Assembly: GCA_014529385.2 (NCBI GenBank)
Contig: CM043967.1
Span: forward strand, 134,799,182-134,863,181
DNA: 64,000 nucleotides
Origin: Adiantum capillus-veneris
Taxonomy: Eukaryota > Streptophyta > Polypodiopsida > Polypodiales > Pteridaceae
Direction of reading: 5' to 3'
Under the pieces are notes generated by a model. The model saw only the letters and a program-made list of their open reading frames with translations. It searched no databases and was not told the DNA's origin. Position numbers and translations under genes: made by a program. Below, in pieces: positions 48,629 to 59,599 of this stretch (its first letter is position 1; every line of letters starts with the position of its first letter).

Positions 48629-48703
48629 AATCCCCCCTGGAGTGATGCGGTGAACGAGAGCTGGCACATGAGTAAAGGGAAGTGCCACGCCCTGAGGACA
48701 TGA

Positions 48704-51700
48704 TCAGTCCACAAAGGGGAGTAAGCCCAAAGCTTTGCGGAAAGCTTCAAGCTTCTCACGAGACAATGCCTTTGTGAAAAGATCTGCAAGGTTGTCTTGT
48801 GTTGGCACATAAGCCAAGCTGATCTCTCTTGTTGATGGCCTCTCCCTGACATAGTGGTAATGCACCTCAATGTGCTTTGTGCGAGCATGAAATACTGGGT
48901 TCCTCGCTACTACCAATGCGCTCTGACTGTCAGTGTAGATAGTGTTGGCAGTGTCCTGTCCAACACCCAAATCAACCATAAGGCGTCTGAGCCATACACA
49001 CTCAACCGTAGCTGTGAAGACTGCCCTGTACTCAGCCTCACAACTCAAAGTGGCCACAGTAGGTTTCTTCGTGCTCAACCATGATATACATGAACTGCCA
49101 AGCATGAAACAAAAACCACTTGTGGACACTCGCGTGTCAAAACAACCAGCCCAATGTTAGTCCGAAAAAGCATGTAAGTCTGGCGGCAATGATCTCCCCT
49201 TGGGATAAAACAAGCCAAGATGTAAAGTGCCACTAAGGTAGCGGAAAATCCTCTTGACAGCCTGCGAATGCTTAGACCCTGGGCTATGCATAAATCTGCT
49301 GACCTGTGAGACTGCAAACTGAATATATGGCCTCGTGTTGCATACATAAATGAGGCAGCCAACAGCAGTTTGGTAAAGAGTGAAATCAGCAGGATTGTCA
49401 GCATCATGTAGGCTCAACTTCAAACCTGTTTCCATGGGAGTGGCAATAGGTTTGCAATCCTCAAGTCCAAACTTACATAGCAATGTCTCTTTGTAACTTT
49501 TCTGACACAAGGCAATACCACCATCACACTGCTTAAACTATATGCCCAAATAATGATGCAACAGCCCCAAATCTTACATCTTGAAAGTAGCATTCAAATC
49601 AGCCTTAAATTCAGCAATATGTATCTCATTTGGTCCAGTGATCATCAAATCATCAACTTAAAGAACCACGATGAGAAATACATCACCCTCACGCTTTACA
49701 TACAATGTGCTTTCTGTTGGACTATTACGAAAGCCTTGTTTGACCAAATGAGTGTCAGCTTTCTCATACCAAGCACGAGGAGATTGCTTCAACCCATACA
49801 AAGCCTTGTTACATTTGCACACTTTGTCCTCTTGTCCTTTTATGACAAAACCGCGAGGCTGCGTTACATAAACTTCCTCAAATATGTCACCATTCAAGAA
49901 AGCAGTAACAATGTCTGATTGATGTACATCCCAACAAAAATGAGCTGCCAGTGCACATAGAAAATGCACAGTAGTCATACGACAAGTGGGAGCAAAAGTC
50001 TCTTCATAATCTATGCCTTTTTGCTGTGCATAACCCTTTGCAACAAGTCGAGCCTTATGGCGATCGATCTCACCATCCGGCTTGCGTTTCAACTTGTAAA
50101 CCCACTTTGTACCAATGGCCTTTTTGCCAGGAGGCAAATCACATAAAGTCCATGTGTCATTTTCTATAAGTGCATCATATTCTGATTGCATGGCAGCCAT
50201 CCAATTTTCTGAATTCTGTGCTTCATCAAAAGACAGAGGCTCCTCAACATGATGTAAACTAGACACATCCAAAGCATAACAATCTGATGCATGGCGAGAG
50301 CCTGAACGAGTACGACTAGACAAAGGTGCATCCAATTTAGTGTCGCACAAAGTGTGCACCAGCCATTTTGGCATACCTCTAGCCTGCTCATTTTCAGCCC
50401 TTTCCTCATCAAGTACATCATGTACATCTGCATCAGTAATAGGCTGATCTAAAACATTTTCAGAAACCCCCATAGGCTGTACATTTGCCTCATTGGAACT
50501 TACATTCGTATTTCCACCACTAAAAAGAGGCAACAAAGTGTCATAAATGTCCTGTGAGCTTACATTACTGTCTCTAGTACATGACAGCAAGGGCTGAACA
50601 GAATCTTCCACAAACACTACATCCCGAGAAACCAGAATACGTTTTGTTTGCGGATGATACAACCTGTAACCTTTGCTTTCAGCACTATAACCAACAAAAA
50701 TACATTTGGCAGCCTTATCATGCAATTTTCTGCGCTGCACTTGTGGCACCAAAGCATATGCCAAACAGCCAAAAACACGCATGTGCTCAATAGAAGGTTT
50801 TCTATCATGCCATGCTTCGTATGGAGTAATAGACTGCAAAGCTTTCGTAGGATGCCTGTTAAGTACATAAGTGGCACACATGATGGCCTCAAGCCAAAAA
50901 GAATGCGGTAAAGCTTGACTTTTGACCATACATCGTGCCATTTCCGTCAGTGACCTATTTTTCCTCTCAGCAACACCATTTTGCTGAGGTGTATAAGGCA
51001 CTGTACATTGGTGTTTTATCCCACGACTAGCCAGAAATGCATTAAACTCATGAGACATATACTCCCCCCCTCGATCTGAACGGAGGATGCCCATAGTACA
51101 TTTTGAGACATTTTCAGCCATAGCCAGAAATTGTTTGAAGCACATAAAGACTTCGGACTTCGCTTTAAGCGGAAATACCCATGCATGCCTGGACTAATCA
51201 TCAATGAAAGTCACGAAGTACAGGTAATTGCCCAAGGACGGAGTTTGCATGGGCCCACAAACATCACTATGCACAAGCTGCAACCTGCATGTGGCCCGAA
51301 CTGAACCATCCTTTGGAAACTTACAACGCTGCATCTTACCCAAAATACAGCCTTCACAAACATGTTTGACAGGTGCTTCAAGAGGCGGCAAAGAAGCAAC
51401 CATATCAGATTTCTGCAAACGCAGCAAACTAGCAAAATTTAGATGACCAAAACGTGCATGCCAAAGTTTTGCATCTGAAATAGCCCTTGAATCTGCAACA
51501 GCATTTGCAAAATTTTGTCCACACTTGTCATACAAAGTGAGCTTATACAGCCCACAACACAAAAGCCCAGATGCAACAATTTCATCACCAAAACTGAGAT
51601 CATGAACTGTATATCTGTCATCCACAAATTTGACTACAAGTCCAAGTCTAGCAAATGCGGATACAGACAAAAGATTCTTCTTGATCCCAGGTACATAAAG

Positions 51701-52972
51701 TGCATCAACAAGTGTGAAGGAACTGCCATTAGCAGCAGTGAGCACAATCTTTCCAACTCCCTGAACTGGATAAGAGGCGTTGTTGGCACAAGTGACTGAA
51801 TTCCCATGAGGGACAGACTCGAGAGAGGTAAACAATTCACGATGTGAGGTAATGTGCTTTGTAGCACCACTATCGAAATACCACACATGTGAATCTGCAG
51901 CAACTGACAAGCATGCTTCATGGATAGCAGGATTGTAAGTGCACTCTGCGCTAAAAGCCCATTCTGCATCAACATCAGCAACACAGTCTCCTTTCACAGA
52001 AGACTCAACAATGGCTGCATTTGTAGTGGAACCAGCATTTGCAGTGGAACCACCCTCTTTCTTCTTAGCCTCTTTGGCCTTCAACTTAGGACACGACTTG
52101 ATCAAGTGATCATTGGCTTTACAATAATGGCAACGCATCTTCTTTTTGCCCTTATCACTAGAATTGCCAGACGAAGTACTGCCAGCAGAAGCATTAGGAA
52201 CATAATTTTTGCCACTCGCAGCAGAACCATAAGAAGTGGTTGCATTACTGTTACCACCCTTTCTTTGAGAAGCAATAAAGGCCTGTTCAACTGCACACTG
52301 CCTAGTCTTATTTTTTCTAGAAAGTGACTCTTGCAACAGCAATGTGCATAATGCATCAAACTTGACAACTTCAGGATTTCCTTGGGTCATCAGTCTCCAA
52401 GTACTAGCAAAAGTCTGGTAGGAATCTGGTAAGGCATCAAGAACAGTCTACACAAGGGAACTGTCTGAAATGACTTCACCTGCAGAAATAAGCTGCTCAT
52501 TGATATCCTTGACAATAGCAAGGAAAGTGTCCATATCATCTTCCTCATGCATAATCTTCGACTCCAGCTCTTTACGCAGCAAAGCAATTTTAGCCTCATT
52601 CAGGCTTGCATAAAGACCTGCTAGAATATCCCAAGCCTGTTTTGCAGATTTTGTTGAACGGATGTGAGGAACAATGGTGCGCTTCACAGACAACGCAATC
52701 AATGCATGAGCCTGCGCATCCTTAACATCCCAACGAGCTTGTTCTGCCGTAGGCAAAACAACTCTAACAGCTGCAATCCTTGCAGCAAGACCTACAACAT
52801 CGCCTACATCCTCAGAACCAGGACGTACATCAATGCCCTGCACAATGTTCCAGACACCCTTTGACACAAGAACATGTTGCATCATATAAGACCACATAGT
52901 TTAGTTGTCCCCTTCCAACCTGTCCTCAGCAGCAAACATCTTGAACACATCTGTGTTGTTGTTGTCAGCCAT
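48704..52972 (-). pseudogene. Copia D unit 4 gag-pol, one frame with seven stops
   Basis: As unit 3 with the same pol stops, plus TAA at 52903-52901 just after LEGDN in gag. Ends ALGLLPFVD like unit 1. The 5' leader (52973-53334) is more diverged than in the other units, for example GAGGGCTTTGAGC where others read GAGGTCTTCAAGC or a close variant. This is the outer right unit and its right end was least homogenised. Confidence 0.92.
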
Positions 52973-53334
52973 GGTAAATGCTGCACCTGATGTGAAAACT
53001 GCCCGAAAATAGGAGAAACGGAGCGGGAACAACCTATGCTTTATAGCACAAACCGTAGAAGACTGTAAGGCACCTGTTATGCAAAAATTGGCACTAACAA
53101 AAATTCTGCACAAAATGACGAAATAGCCTGTGCAGTACTCCCTATAGTGGAAACGGAGGCCGAAATGAGCCCAAATCAAAATTCTGAGAAAACCGAGGGC
53201 TTTGAGCTCTCCCAAAATATTTGTCGACCTGCGAAAGCTTGCCAAAGCTCACTGAAATCGGAGAAAGTGAGCAGGCGTGTACTGGAGCAGCTGGCGACTA
53301 AGCCCGAGAGGACGTGACCGGCTCTGATACCAAT

Positions 53335-53560
53335 TGTTGGAATTAGGGTTGCAGAGAAACACACACATCTTAGAGAAGATGAAGGAAGCTCAAAGCACAC
53401 AATAGAGAGTGTGTACTTAGTGTGCAATGGAAAGATAGATAGCCCTAGAGTGATGGGCGTATATACAATGCACGGGGGAAAAAACCTTCTAAAGAGGGAA
53501 AAAATGCCCCGGCGGTCCTAGTGTGTTCACACACATCACTACCACATGTATATGGCAACA
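53335..53560 (-). repeat. Copia D LTR 5 (outer right, 5' end of unit 4)
   Basis: 226 bp. Carries the CTTAGAGAAGA variant otherwise found only in LTR 1, and ends TATGGCAACA. Confidence 0.94.
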
Positions 53561-53565
53561 CATTT
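53561..53565. repeat. Right target-site duplication of the copia D array (CATTT)
   Basis: Matches 33571-33575. Element E resumes directly after it. Confidence 0.92.
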
Positions 53566-53572
53566 GGCCTAG

Positions 53573-54690
53573 TTAGCACCTGTTTGGGAAATGGATACAT
53601 GTCTCCCCCCATCCTTGATGGCTTATCCCATTGTGGACTGATGTGTCCCAGCTCTCCGCAATTATAACACGTAGGCGTCTTAGACGCCTCCAGACCCTAC
53701 CATTGCTTTGTCCAACACCATTCTTGGGTTTTTCTTCACCTCCTGGCTGATTGGCAAACCTTATACGACTTCGATTATTTCCCACATTATTTCCCACATT
53801 AACTAGCATGTTTAGGCTGAGATTCTTTATTAAATCTACCACTTGCCTCATGTCTTGCCTTAGCCCATCATCTTGCACTGCTGTAGTGGCCACTGCTGGC
53901 ATAACCTGAGGAGTAACAAAAACCATTGATTCATGATGAACCCCTGGCATGCAACCTTTCAAAGAATCCATTGGCTGAAATTCAGACCTACTGGGCAAAG
54001 ACTCCACTCCTAGCTAACTCATTCTTATCAGCTTCCACTCTTTGTTCTCCGCTACATCTAATGCATCTTCATATGTCCTAGGCTTATTTAGCTCCACTCT
54101 CCAATGTATATTCTCCCAAAGACCATCCAAGATCTTGTCCTTCTTCATCATGTCAGAGCTGAGGGTACGTGTGGTGCTAAGGCCTTGCACATCTGCTCCC
54201 ATGCCATTAAAAACTTACGTATGTGCGCATCTACTGGTTCACCTTCCCTTTGTACCAAACCTTGTACTTCTTGCCACACTTTGTCAAGATCTTTTGTCTT
54301 CACAAAATCCACTTCCAATCCATGCCGTATATTGTCCCAACTTAATCTCACAGGTGGATCAACTGCATGCAATTCGTCTTCAAATACTTTGGACCAAATT
54401 GTACCAAACTCGTGCATCACTCTTCAAAAAATTTGGAGAAGACGTAACATCTATGCCGGATCATGAATCAGGTTGCTAATGCAAGCAACCTCCATCTTTT
54501 CCAAAAATTCTTCCACATCTTCATCACTTCTTCCATGAAATTCCAGATAAGAGAAAGCCATGGCTACCCAATTTTCAATGCTTTAAAAACCCCTTCTAAC
54601 ATAGGTGCAAGAACCCAAAACTTTTTACTGGCTCAATCCCCAGAAACTTTAATGGAGCTCAAGATTTTAGAAAAGGATAAACACATGCAC
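53573..54690 (-). pseudogene. Element E gag
   Basis: A typical plant gypsy gag in pieces. Near 54561 it reads MAFSYLEFHGRSDEDVEEF and LEKMEVACISN. It continues through VRLSWDNIRHGLEVDF and KVWQEVQGLVQREGEPVDAH (54148-54420), KPRTYEDALDVAENKEW (54014-54202) and a linker to 53573. A zinc knuckle CYNCGELGHISPQW lies near 53625-53670 in a shifted frame, with the last cysteine changed to tryptophan. Several frameshifts and stops. It joins to 33575 and below once the D array is removed. Confidence 0.8.
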
Positions 54691-55507
54691 ATCAAATGAG
54701 TTTTCATAGTTAATCATTGGAATTACAACAGGCAAAGGGGATTCCAGTATCTCTCTTAATCTTCTTGGCCCAAACATAAAGACTATGCATTGCTGGTAAA
54801 AACTCTTCCTGCTCACATGAACATTTATCTAGATTGTTTGTGCAAAATGATAAGGAGTGAACTAAGATACGTCGTGATTATCCATTAAAGGCCAACTAGG
54901 TATCTTCCAATAAAGCACACTTGAATAATTACCCTCTAATTTTGCCAGAATATTAGCAGCATAACAACATAAATAGCTCAAAAGACCAAAAAACCAGCCA
55001 TCACAACTTGGAAAAATTTTGGCAGACTTTCCCCAAAATTCAAGCAGTAAAAACCCAAAATATAGACTGTATATGTATGCATAATCTACCAACGATGGCA
55101 CCCAAGCATCAAGTAGGAATCACTAGTACATAGCCTATGATGAGATCAGGAAAAGGGTAGCTCTAGCCACTTGTATCATCGAAAGGATTTCACATTTGAG
55201 AATCCCCCATATCAATAAAACCTTACCACGACCCTCTCATAAAGGTTTATGAAAATATCGTATAGTCAAACCTCAGAAATAACTATCTTCCAGACCAAGT
55301 CTTAGAAATGGCTGGGATTGCCAAATAAAACCAAATATGGTTCCACAAGGGCGTACAATGGCAGTATCCATAAGTAACGTACAATACAAGACAATGCGCT
55401 CAAACAGGCGCCAAATGATGCATACCCACGGCAACTGCAAGTGACTCCCACTTGCTTGTATATCACTCTACTCTAGCTACCTATACTTGTGTGAATCACC
55501 TGTATAC
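54691..55507 (-). other. Region upstream of element E gag; contains shared leader motif
   Basis: No protein. At 55086-55107 the minus strand reads GCTTGGGTGCCATCGTTGG, which resembles primer-binding sites of plant gypsy elements but is not a clean match to a tRNA I can name. 55172-55235 matches the copia A/B leader motif (B 16679-16740) at most positions, and a TTTTGGCAGA(C/G)T stretch near 55015 is also shared in the same order. Either E shares a leader with that copia family or a copia leader relic lies here. Confidence 0.5.
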
Positions 55508-55670
55508 CTGTAACCTGTAATCTATAATCTGTAATCTGTAATCTGTAATCTGTAATCTGTAATCTGTAATCTGTAATCTGTAATCTGTAATCTGTAATCT
55601 GTAATCTGTAATCTGTAATCTGTAATCTGTAATCTGTAATCTGTAATCTATAATCTGTAATCTGTAATCT
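55508..55670. repeat. 7-bp satellite (CTGTAAT)n, about 23 copies
   Basis: Nearly perfect repeats of CTGTAAT with a few CTATAAT and one CTGTAAC unit. The minus-strand reading frame through it is a repeat artefact. It is not the plant telomere repeat. Confidence 0.95.
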
Positions 55671-55783
55671 CGAATCTGAAGGTACTCAAAGAAGATCCTC
55701 TGTGGGGGTGCCAAATGAATGTGAGCGGGATGGAAACACACACAACGCCTCTATAATCATCCGACACACACTCTTGGGGTAAT

Positions 55784-55807
55784 ACACACACACACACACA
55801 CACACAC
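55784..55807. repeat. (AC)12 microsatellite
   Basis: Uninterrupted AC dinucleotides. Confidence 0.95.
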
Positions 55808-55901
55808 TATGGGGCACCACTCAGCTTACACAATCCACCTGGCCGAGATAGGGAACACACCAATCGAGTGAGAGGAGAGAGACTATCCATTTGCCCACTC
55901 A

Positions 55902-55926
55902 ACACACACACACACACACACACACA
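55902..55926. repeat. (AC)12 microsatellite
   Basis: Second uninterrupted AC run about 95 bases after the first. The sequence around both runs is not obviously duplicated. Confidence 0.95.
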
Positions 55927-56289
55927 AAAATCAGCTCAAAGGAGGAATATTTATGATGCTTAGATACAATTGATCTTGGGCCAAAACCAATGGGGCAAAT
56001 AGCTCACATCATATGGATGAAATATGCCAGATACAATCACAAATTTGAGCAGAGGCTTCACTTACAGGAGAAACTTACACAGCCTAAATAGCAAAAAACA
56101 ATGAGGAATTTGGCCAAATGGACAGTACCATTGTGTCCGGAACAGAAAAAAATCCCATTCTACAATATCAAAGTGCTCAAATCCGAGCTCGGATGAGCAG
56201 TTTATGGCAAAAACAGGCTCCAAAAACAGCAAAAAATGAGTTGCGGTTGTTCCTCCTCTTCTCTCCACACTTTTTTTGGGTTTTTTCTC
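55927..56289. other. Non-coding tract
   Basis: Nothing recognisable apart from T-rich runs near 56270. It is the left boundary of Gypsy II, whose gag start and 5' LTR are not visible. Confidence 0.4.
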
Positions 56290-57183
56290 AAGTTTTTTAG
56301 TGTCCACACTTCACTTTATCCGTTAGGCACCTTTGGTCTTTTGTGCTATGGTCCGCATAGTACCAGTGAATGCCCTACTTTTAGAGTAAAAATAAATGGG
56401 AATTGCAATGCCTGTGGGAGGTATGGTCATCAAGCTAAGGATTTCATAGTATTTAAGCATGCGATGGCCAATAGACCAACCTTAGCATGGAAAAACACAC
56501 CTCAAGTGCCTACGTTGATGCCGGCCCCACCTCTTGAAAAAACGTCACAACACATGGTCCCTAGGGCCCAAAATGTTGTTCAAACAACACCCTTACCACC
56601 TCTAGTTCTAGGACCGCAACCGCCACATCCGAGAATCACTTCTGTGAATCAAGTGGGTTGTGAGTGATCTATTGCTTGTTTGGAAGGCTATGAGGAAGAT
56701 ATAGACCCTAATATTGCCTATGGGATTGATGCGCTTGAAGAAAGTCCACAATACTACATGAAGGACTTTTGGGGACAAGTCAAACCTGTTTATCAAGTAG
56801 GTGCTCTTGCTGCAAGAGGCCAAAATATCAATTACACTGCCAATAGACCACCTCTTCAATGATATGAGTGTGGAAGTCGACATCGTGTGGCCGAGTGTCC
56901 AATTAGGCTACAAAAGAATGCCACACTAATGCAAATCAACCAAGCGAGCATTTCTACAATGTTGATACTCATGTGTAATTGATGTGACATAGATAATTTG
57001 ATTGCCCAATGTCCAAGTAATCCAAATGCACCGAAGATCATGCCATTAAACTTGATTGAGGTTACCAAGGAGCCATCAGAAAGTACACCTATGGTACCAG
57101 TAAACCTACTCACACGATCGATTCTCCAAAAACAAAATTATATTCTTGAAGAAAGAGACACGGCATCAATTGCCCAATCTTAG
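56290..57183 (+). pseudogene. Gypsy II gag C-terminus with four zinc knuckle-like motifs
   Basis: One frame with TGA stops at 56665, 56860 and about 56981 and TAG at 57181. Motifs: LCYGPHSTSEC (incomplete), CNACGRYGHQAKD (last Cys lost), YECGSRHRVAEC (first Cys is Y, as in Gypsy I) and CDIDNLIAQC (partial). Between them are proline-rich stretches. Two of the TGA stops stand where tryptophan would fit. These knuckles bind RNA in gag. The capsid domain is not present. Confidence 0.7.
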
Positions 57184-57614
57184 AATAAGAAGAGAACACG
57201 AAGGAAGAGATCGCAAAAAGCAGCGAAGTCATACCCCAGTTCAAAGACAACCATAAGGACTGGTGACTACCTCGTATATATGGACGACAGTGAAGAGCCT
57301 TTCTAATGTAGGTGAAACCATGGAGACCAAAACGACCACTAAGAAAGAAACCAACAAGGAAGATCGTCATAAGCCACAATGGCCAGGATCCAAGAAGAAG
57401 ATAGGAACTTATCCAAACCCTACAGAGGAGATCGAGCGAGTCAAGCAATTAAGGAGTTTGGTAGAAGATACCCAAAGGGATCTAGAACCAGCACCTAGGT
57501 AGATCCAGATTATAGACACATTGTTCCCTATGGAACAATAACCTCACAAAGTCCATAGACCCCTAGCCATACCTAGTGTCATCCAAGAAGAAAGTGACTT
57601 AAAGTCATGGGAAA
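57184..57614 (+). pseudogene. Gypsy II linker between gag and protease
   Basis: Lysine- and threonine-rich, including a frame at 57263-57502 (KKETNKEDRHKPQWPGSKKK). Stops throughout; no domain recognised. Confidence 0.5.
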
Positions 57615-58615
57615 GTGGGCGTACTCACTTCTTGTTGGAAAGAATGTTTACAGAGGGACTACCTCACCCTAACAAAGAATATGGAGATCCCATCTTCCCC
57701 ACGTCAAGGGACGGAAGCCCAAAAGGTGCCATTAAATATTGCTAAATTGATTGATTTCATGGCTTCAGAAGTTAGAACCACCATCATGTACAAACTATAT
57801 GGAGACCCTGAGCTATTCTTAGCTCTTCGAGCTTTCCTCAATGGAGAACTGAAGGTCGGGCTACCACAATTTTCACAGATGGATGGAGCTAGGGAGATGC
57901 CAATAGAGGAGGTACACTTAGATTCACAACCCAACCTAGATGAGAATCCTATTGTAGAAATACATGTTAGCAATTTGGGATAATACTTTGAGGGTGATGA
58001 ATCCAATGCAACCATACCAATCACTACCAAGGGATTAACTATGAAGGGAATCCTTGATGGTGGCACTAGGGTTAGCATTGTGACTAAAAGTTGCTGGGAA
58101 ACTATGGGAAGACCTCACCTTGGGACCACAACCGTAGTAGTAAAGATGTCCAATGGGTCTATTGTTAAACCTATTGGGATGCTAGAAGATCTCAAGATCA
58201 AGGTCTTTGGACATAAATTAAGAGATACCGTCATTGTTATGGATTTCTCCAAGACACTGTGGCATCTAAGATAATCTTAGGACTTCCTTTCATGAGGGAA
58301 GCAAAAATGGTGCATGACTGATCTAAAAATCATGTCTACTTGCAGTTTGAAGATTATGTCATTTGAGTGGATCTTGTAACTGGTCGAGCACATCCTCTAG
58401 AAAACATGTTTATAATTGATCATAGATCTGACACCATAGTTCACTCGGCCCCATTGCAATATTGTTACACATGTAAAGTGGACACTGATGTTGGGGAAGA
58501 TGCTCCTTATATGGATGTACTATCTGATATGACTGAGCCGAACAATGTGGATTGGGTCCACTTAGCAGCAGCCATAGACTTGGGGAAACACGGGGATGAC
58601 CTAGGTAACACCTGA
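57615..58615 (+). pseudogene. Gypsy II protease region
   Basis: A frame from 57615 with TAA at 57981 continues to 58274. It holds an upstream helix-rich stretch (IAKLIDFMASEVRTTIMYKL), then a retropepsin: MKGILDGGTRVSIVTKSCWE (DGGT instead of DSGA), KVFGHKLRDTVIVMDF and, after a frameshift, IILGLPFMREAKMVHD. A further open piece (58367-58615) is the acidic stretch that follows protease in Gypsy I. The frame stops where RT should begin. Confidence 0.75.
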
Positions 58616-58746
58616 GGGGGATGAAATGCCACCACTGGTACCCTTAAACATGCTAGAAGCAATGCATATAGCTTATGATGACCTACAAGATGAAGGTTTG
58701 GCTGGCATTAGAACCAGTAGCGTCTCACAAGACTATAGCCAAAAGT
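58616..58746 (+). other. Gypsy II deletion junction
   Basis: Short sequence linking the post-protease stretch to the integrase core. RT, RNase H and the integrase zinc module are missing. No clear microhomology visible to me. Confidence 0.55.
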
Positions 58747-59599
58747 GGGGCTTAGACTTTGTAGGTCAAATTAGTATGGCTGCGCATAACACTCAGTCAT
58801 GATATATCATTGTAGCTATCGACTATGTGACCAAATGGCTGAAGCAAAAGCAACACAAAAAGATAATGCAAAGACAATAGCTAAGTTTCTCTTTGAGAAC
58901 AGTATCACATGTTTTGGATGCCCCTTTAAACTTGTGAGTGACAATGGAACCCATTTTATAAATGAAGTGATAAAAGAACTCACATCCGACTTCATCATAT
59001 CCCACCACAAGTCTACACCTTATTATCCACAAGCAAATGGCCAAGCTGAGAGTACCAACAAAACTCTCATCTCCATTTTGACAAAGGCAGTTGAGGCTCA
59101 TCGTACAGATTGGTATTTAGAGCTTACATTAGTTGTATGGGCTTATCGTACTTCTTACAAAGTGGCTATTAATTGTACACCATTCAAAATGGTATATGGC
59201 CAAGAAGCAGTTATGCCATGGAAGTTTGTAATTCCTAGTTTGTGCGTAGCTTCACAAGAAGGTTGGGATGGTAACCCTTTAGTTGAGTGCTTATACATCC
59301 TTGAGAGGTTAGATGAAGAAATAAAATTGGCTGTGCAAAATGCACTTGTGGATAAAGATAGAAGGAAGAAATGGTTTGATTGTCATCTAAAGAACAAAGA
59401 TATCATTGTTGGTGATAAAGTCCTTATGTATGGAGTGCATAAGACAAAGAAAAAGTTGAAATATGCGGGAAAAGGACCATATCAAGTGTGTGAAATTACC
59501 CAACAAGGTACCATTCATGTGGAGAATCTAGATGGAGTTGAAACCATTGGATTTCTCGATGGGAGTAAATTCAAAAGGTACTATGATCCTCTAAGCTAG
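58747..59599 (+). pseudogene. Gypsy II integrase core and C-terminal domain
   Basis: Starts GLDFVGQISMAAH (first catalytic D), with a stop and frameshift near 58795-58840, then continues open: KLVSDNGTHFINEVIKEL (second D), PQANGQAESTNKTL (E), WAYRTSYK, MVYGQEAVMPW and a chromatin-binding-type C-terminal SH3-like segment (VGDKVLMYGVHKTKKKLKY, GKGPYQVCEI). Ends at TAG 59597-59599; the next domain follows in the same frame. Confidence 0.88.

Larger units (their letters stand above)
33576..53560 (-). mobile_element. Copia D: tandem array of four units sharing five LTRs
   Basis: Five LTRs at 33576, 38523, 43471, 48403 and 53335 alternate with four interiors, all on the minus strand; periods are 4947, 4948, 4932 and 4932 bases. 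The array is flanked by a single 5-bp TSD and no TSD exists at inner LTRs, so it counts as one insertion. Units 1 and 2 share a 16-bp duplication and a gag stop that 3 and 4 lack. Units 2-4 share several pol stops that unit 1 lacks. Inner LTRs are alike, and the outer two share variants not in the inner ones. Confidence 0.96.

Noticed and set aside
54463-54699. Plus-strand frame of 78 codons
   Set aside because: Antisense to element E gag (which reads LEKMEVAC here).
55508-55670. Interstitial telomere repeat
   Set aside because: The unit is CTGTAAT, not TTTAGGG or a close variant.
55496-55741. Open frame of 81 codons on the minus strand
   Set aside because: It is a translation of the CTGTAAT satellite; the repeated peptide is an artefact.
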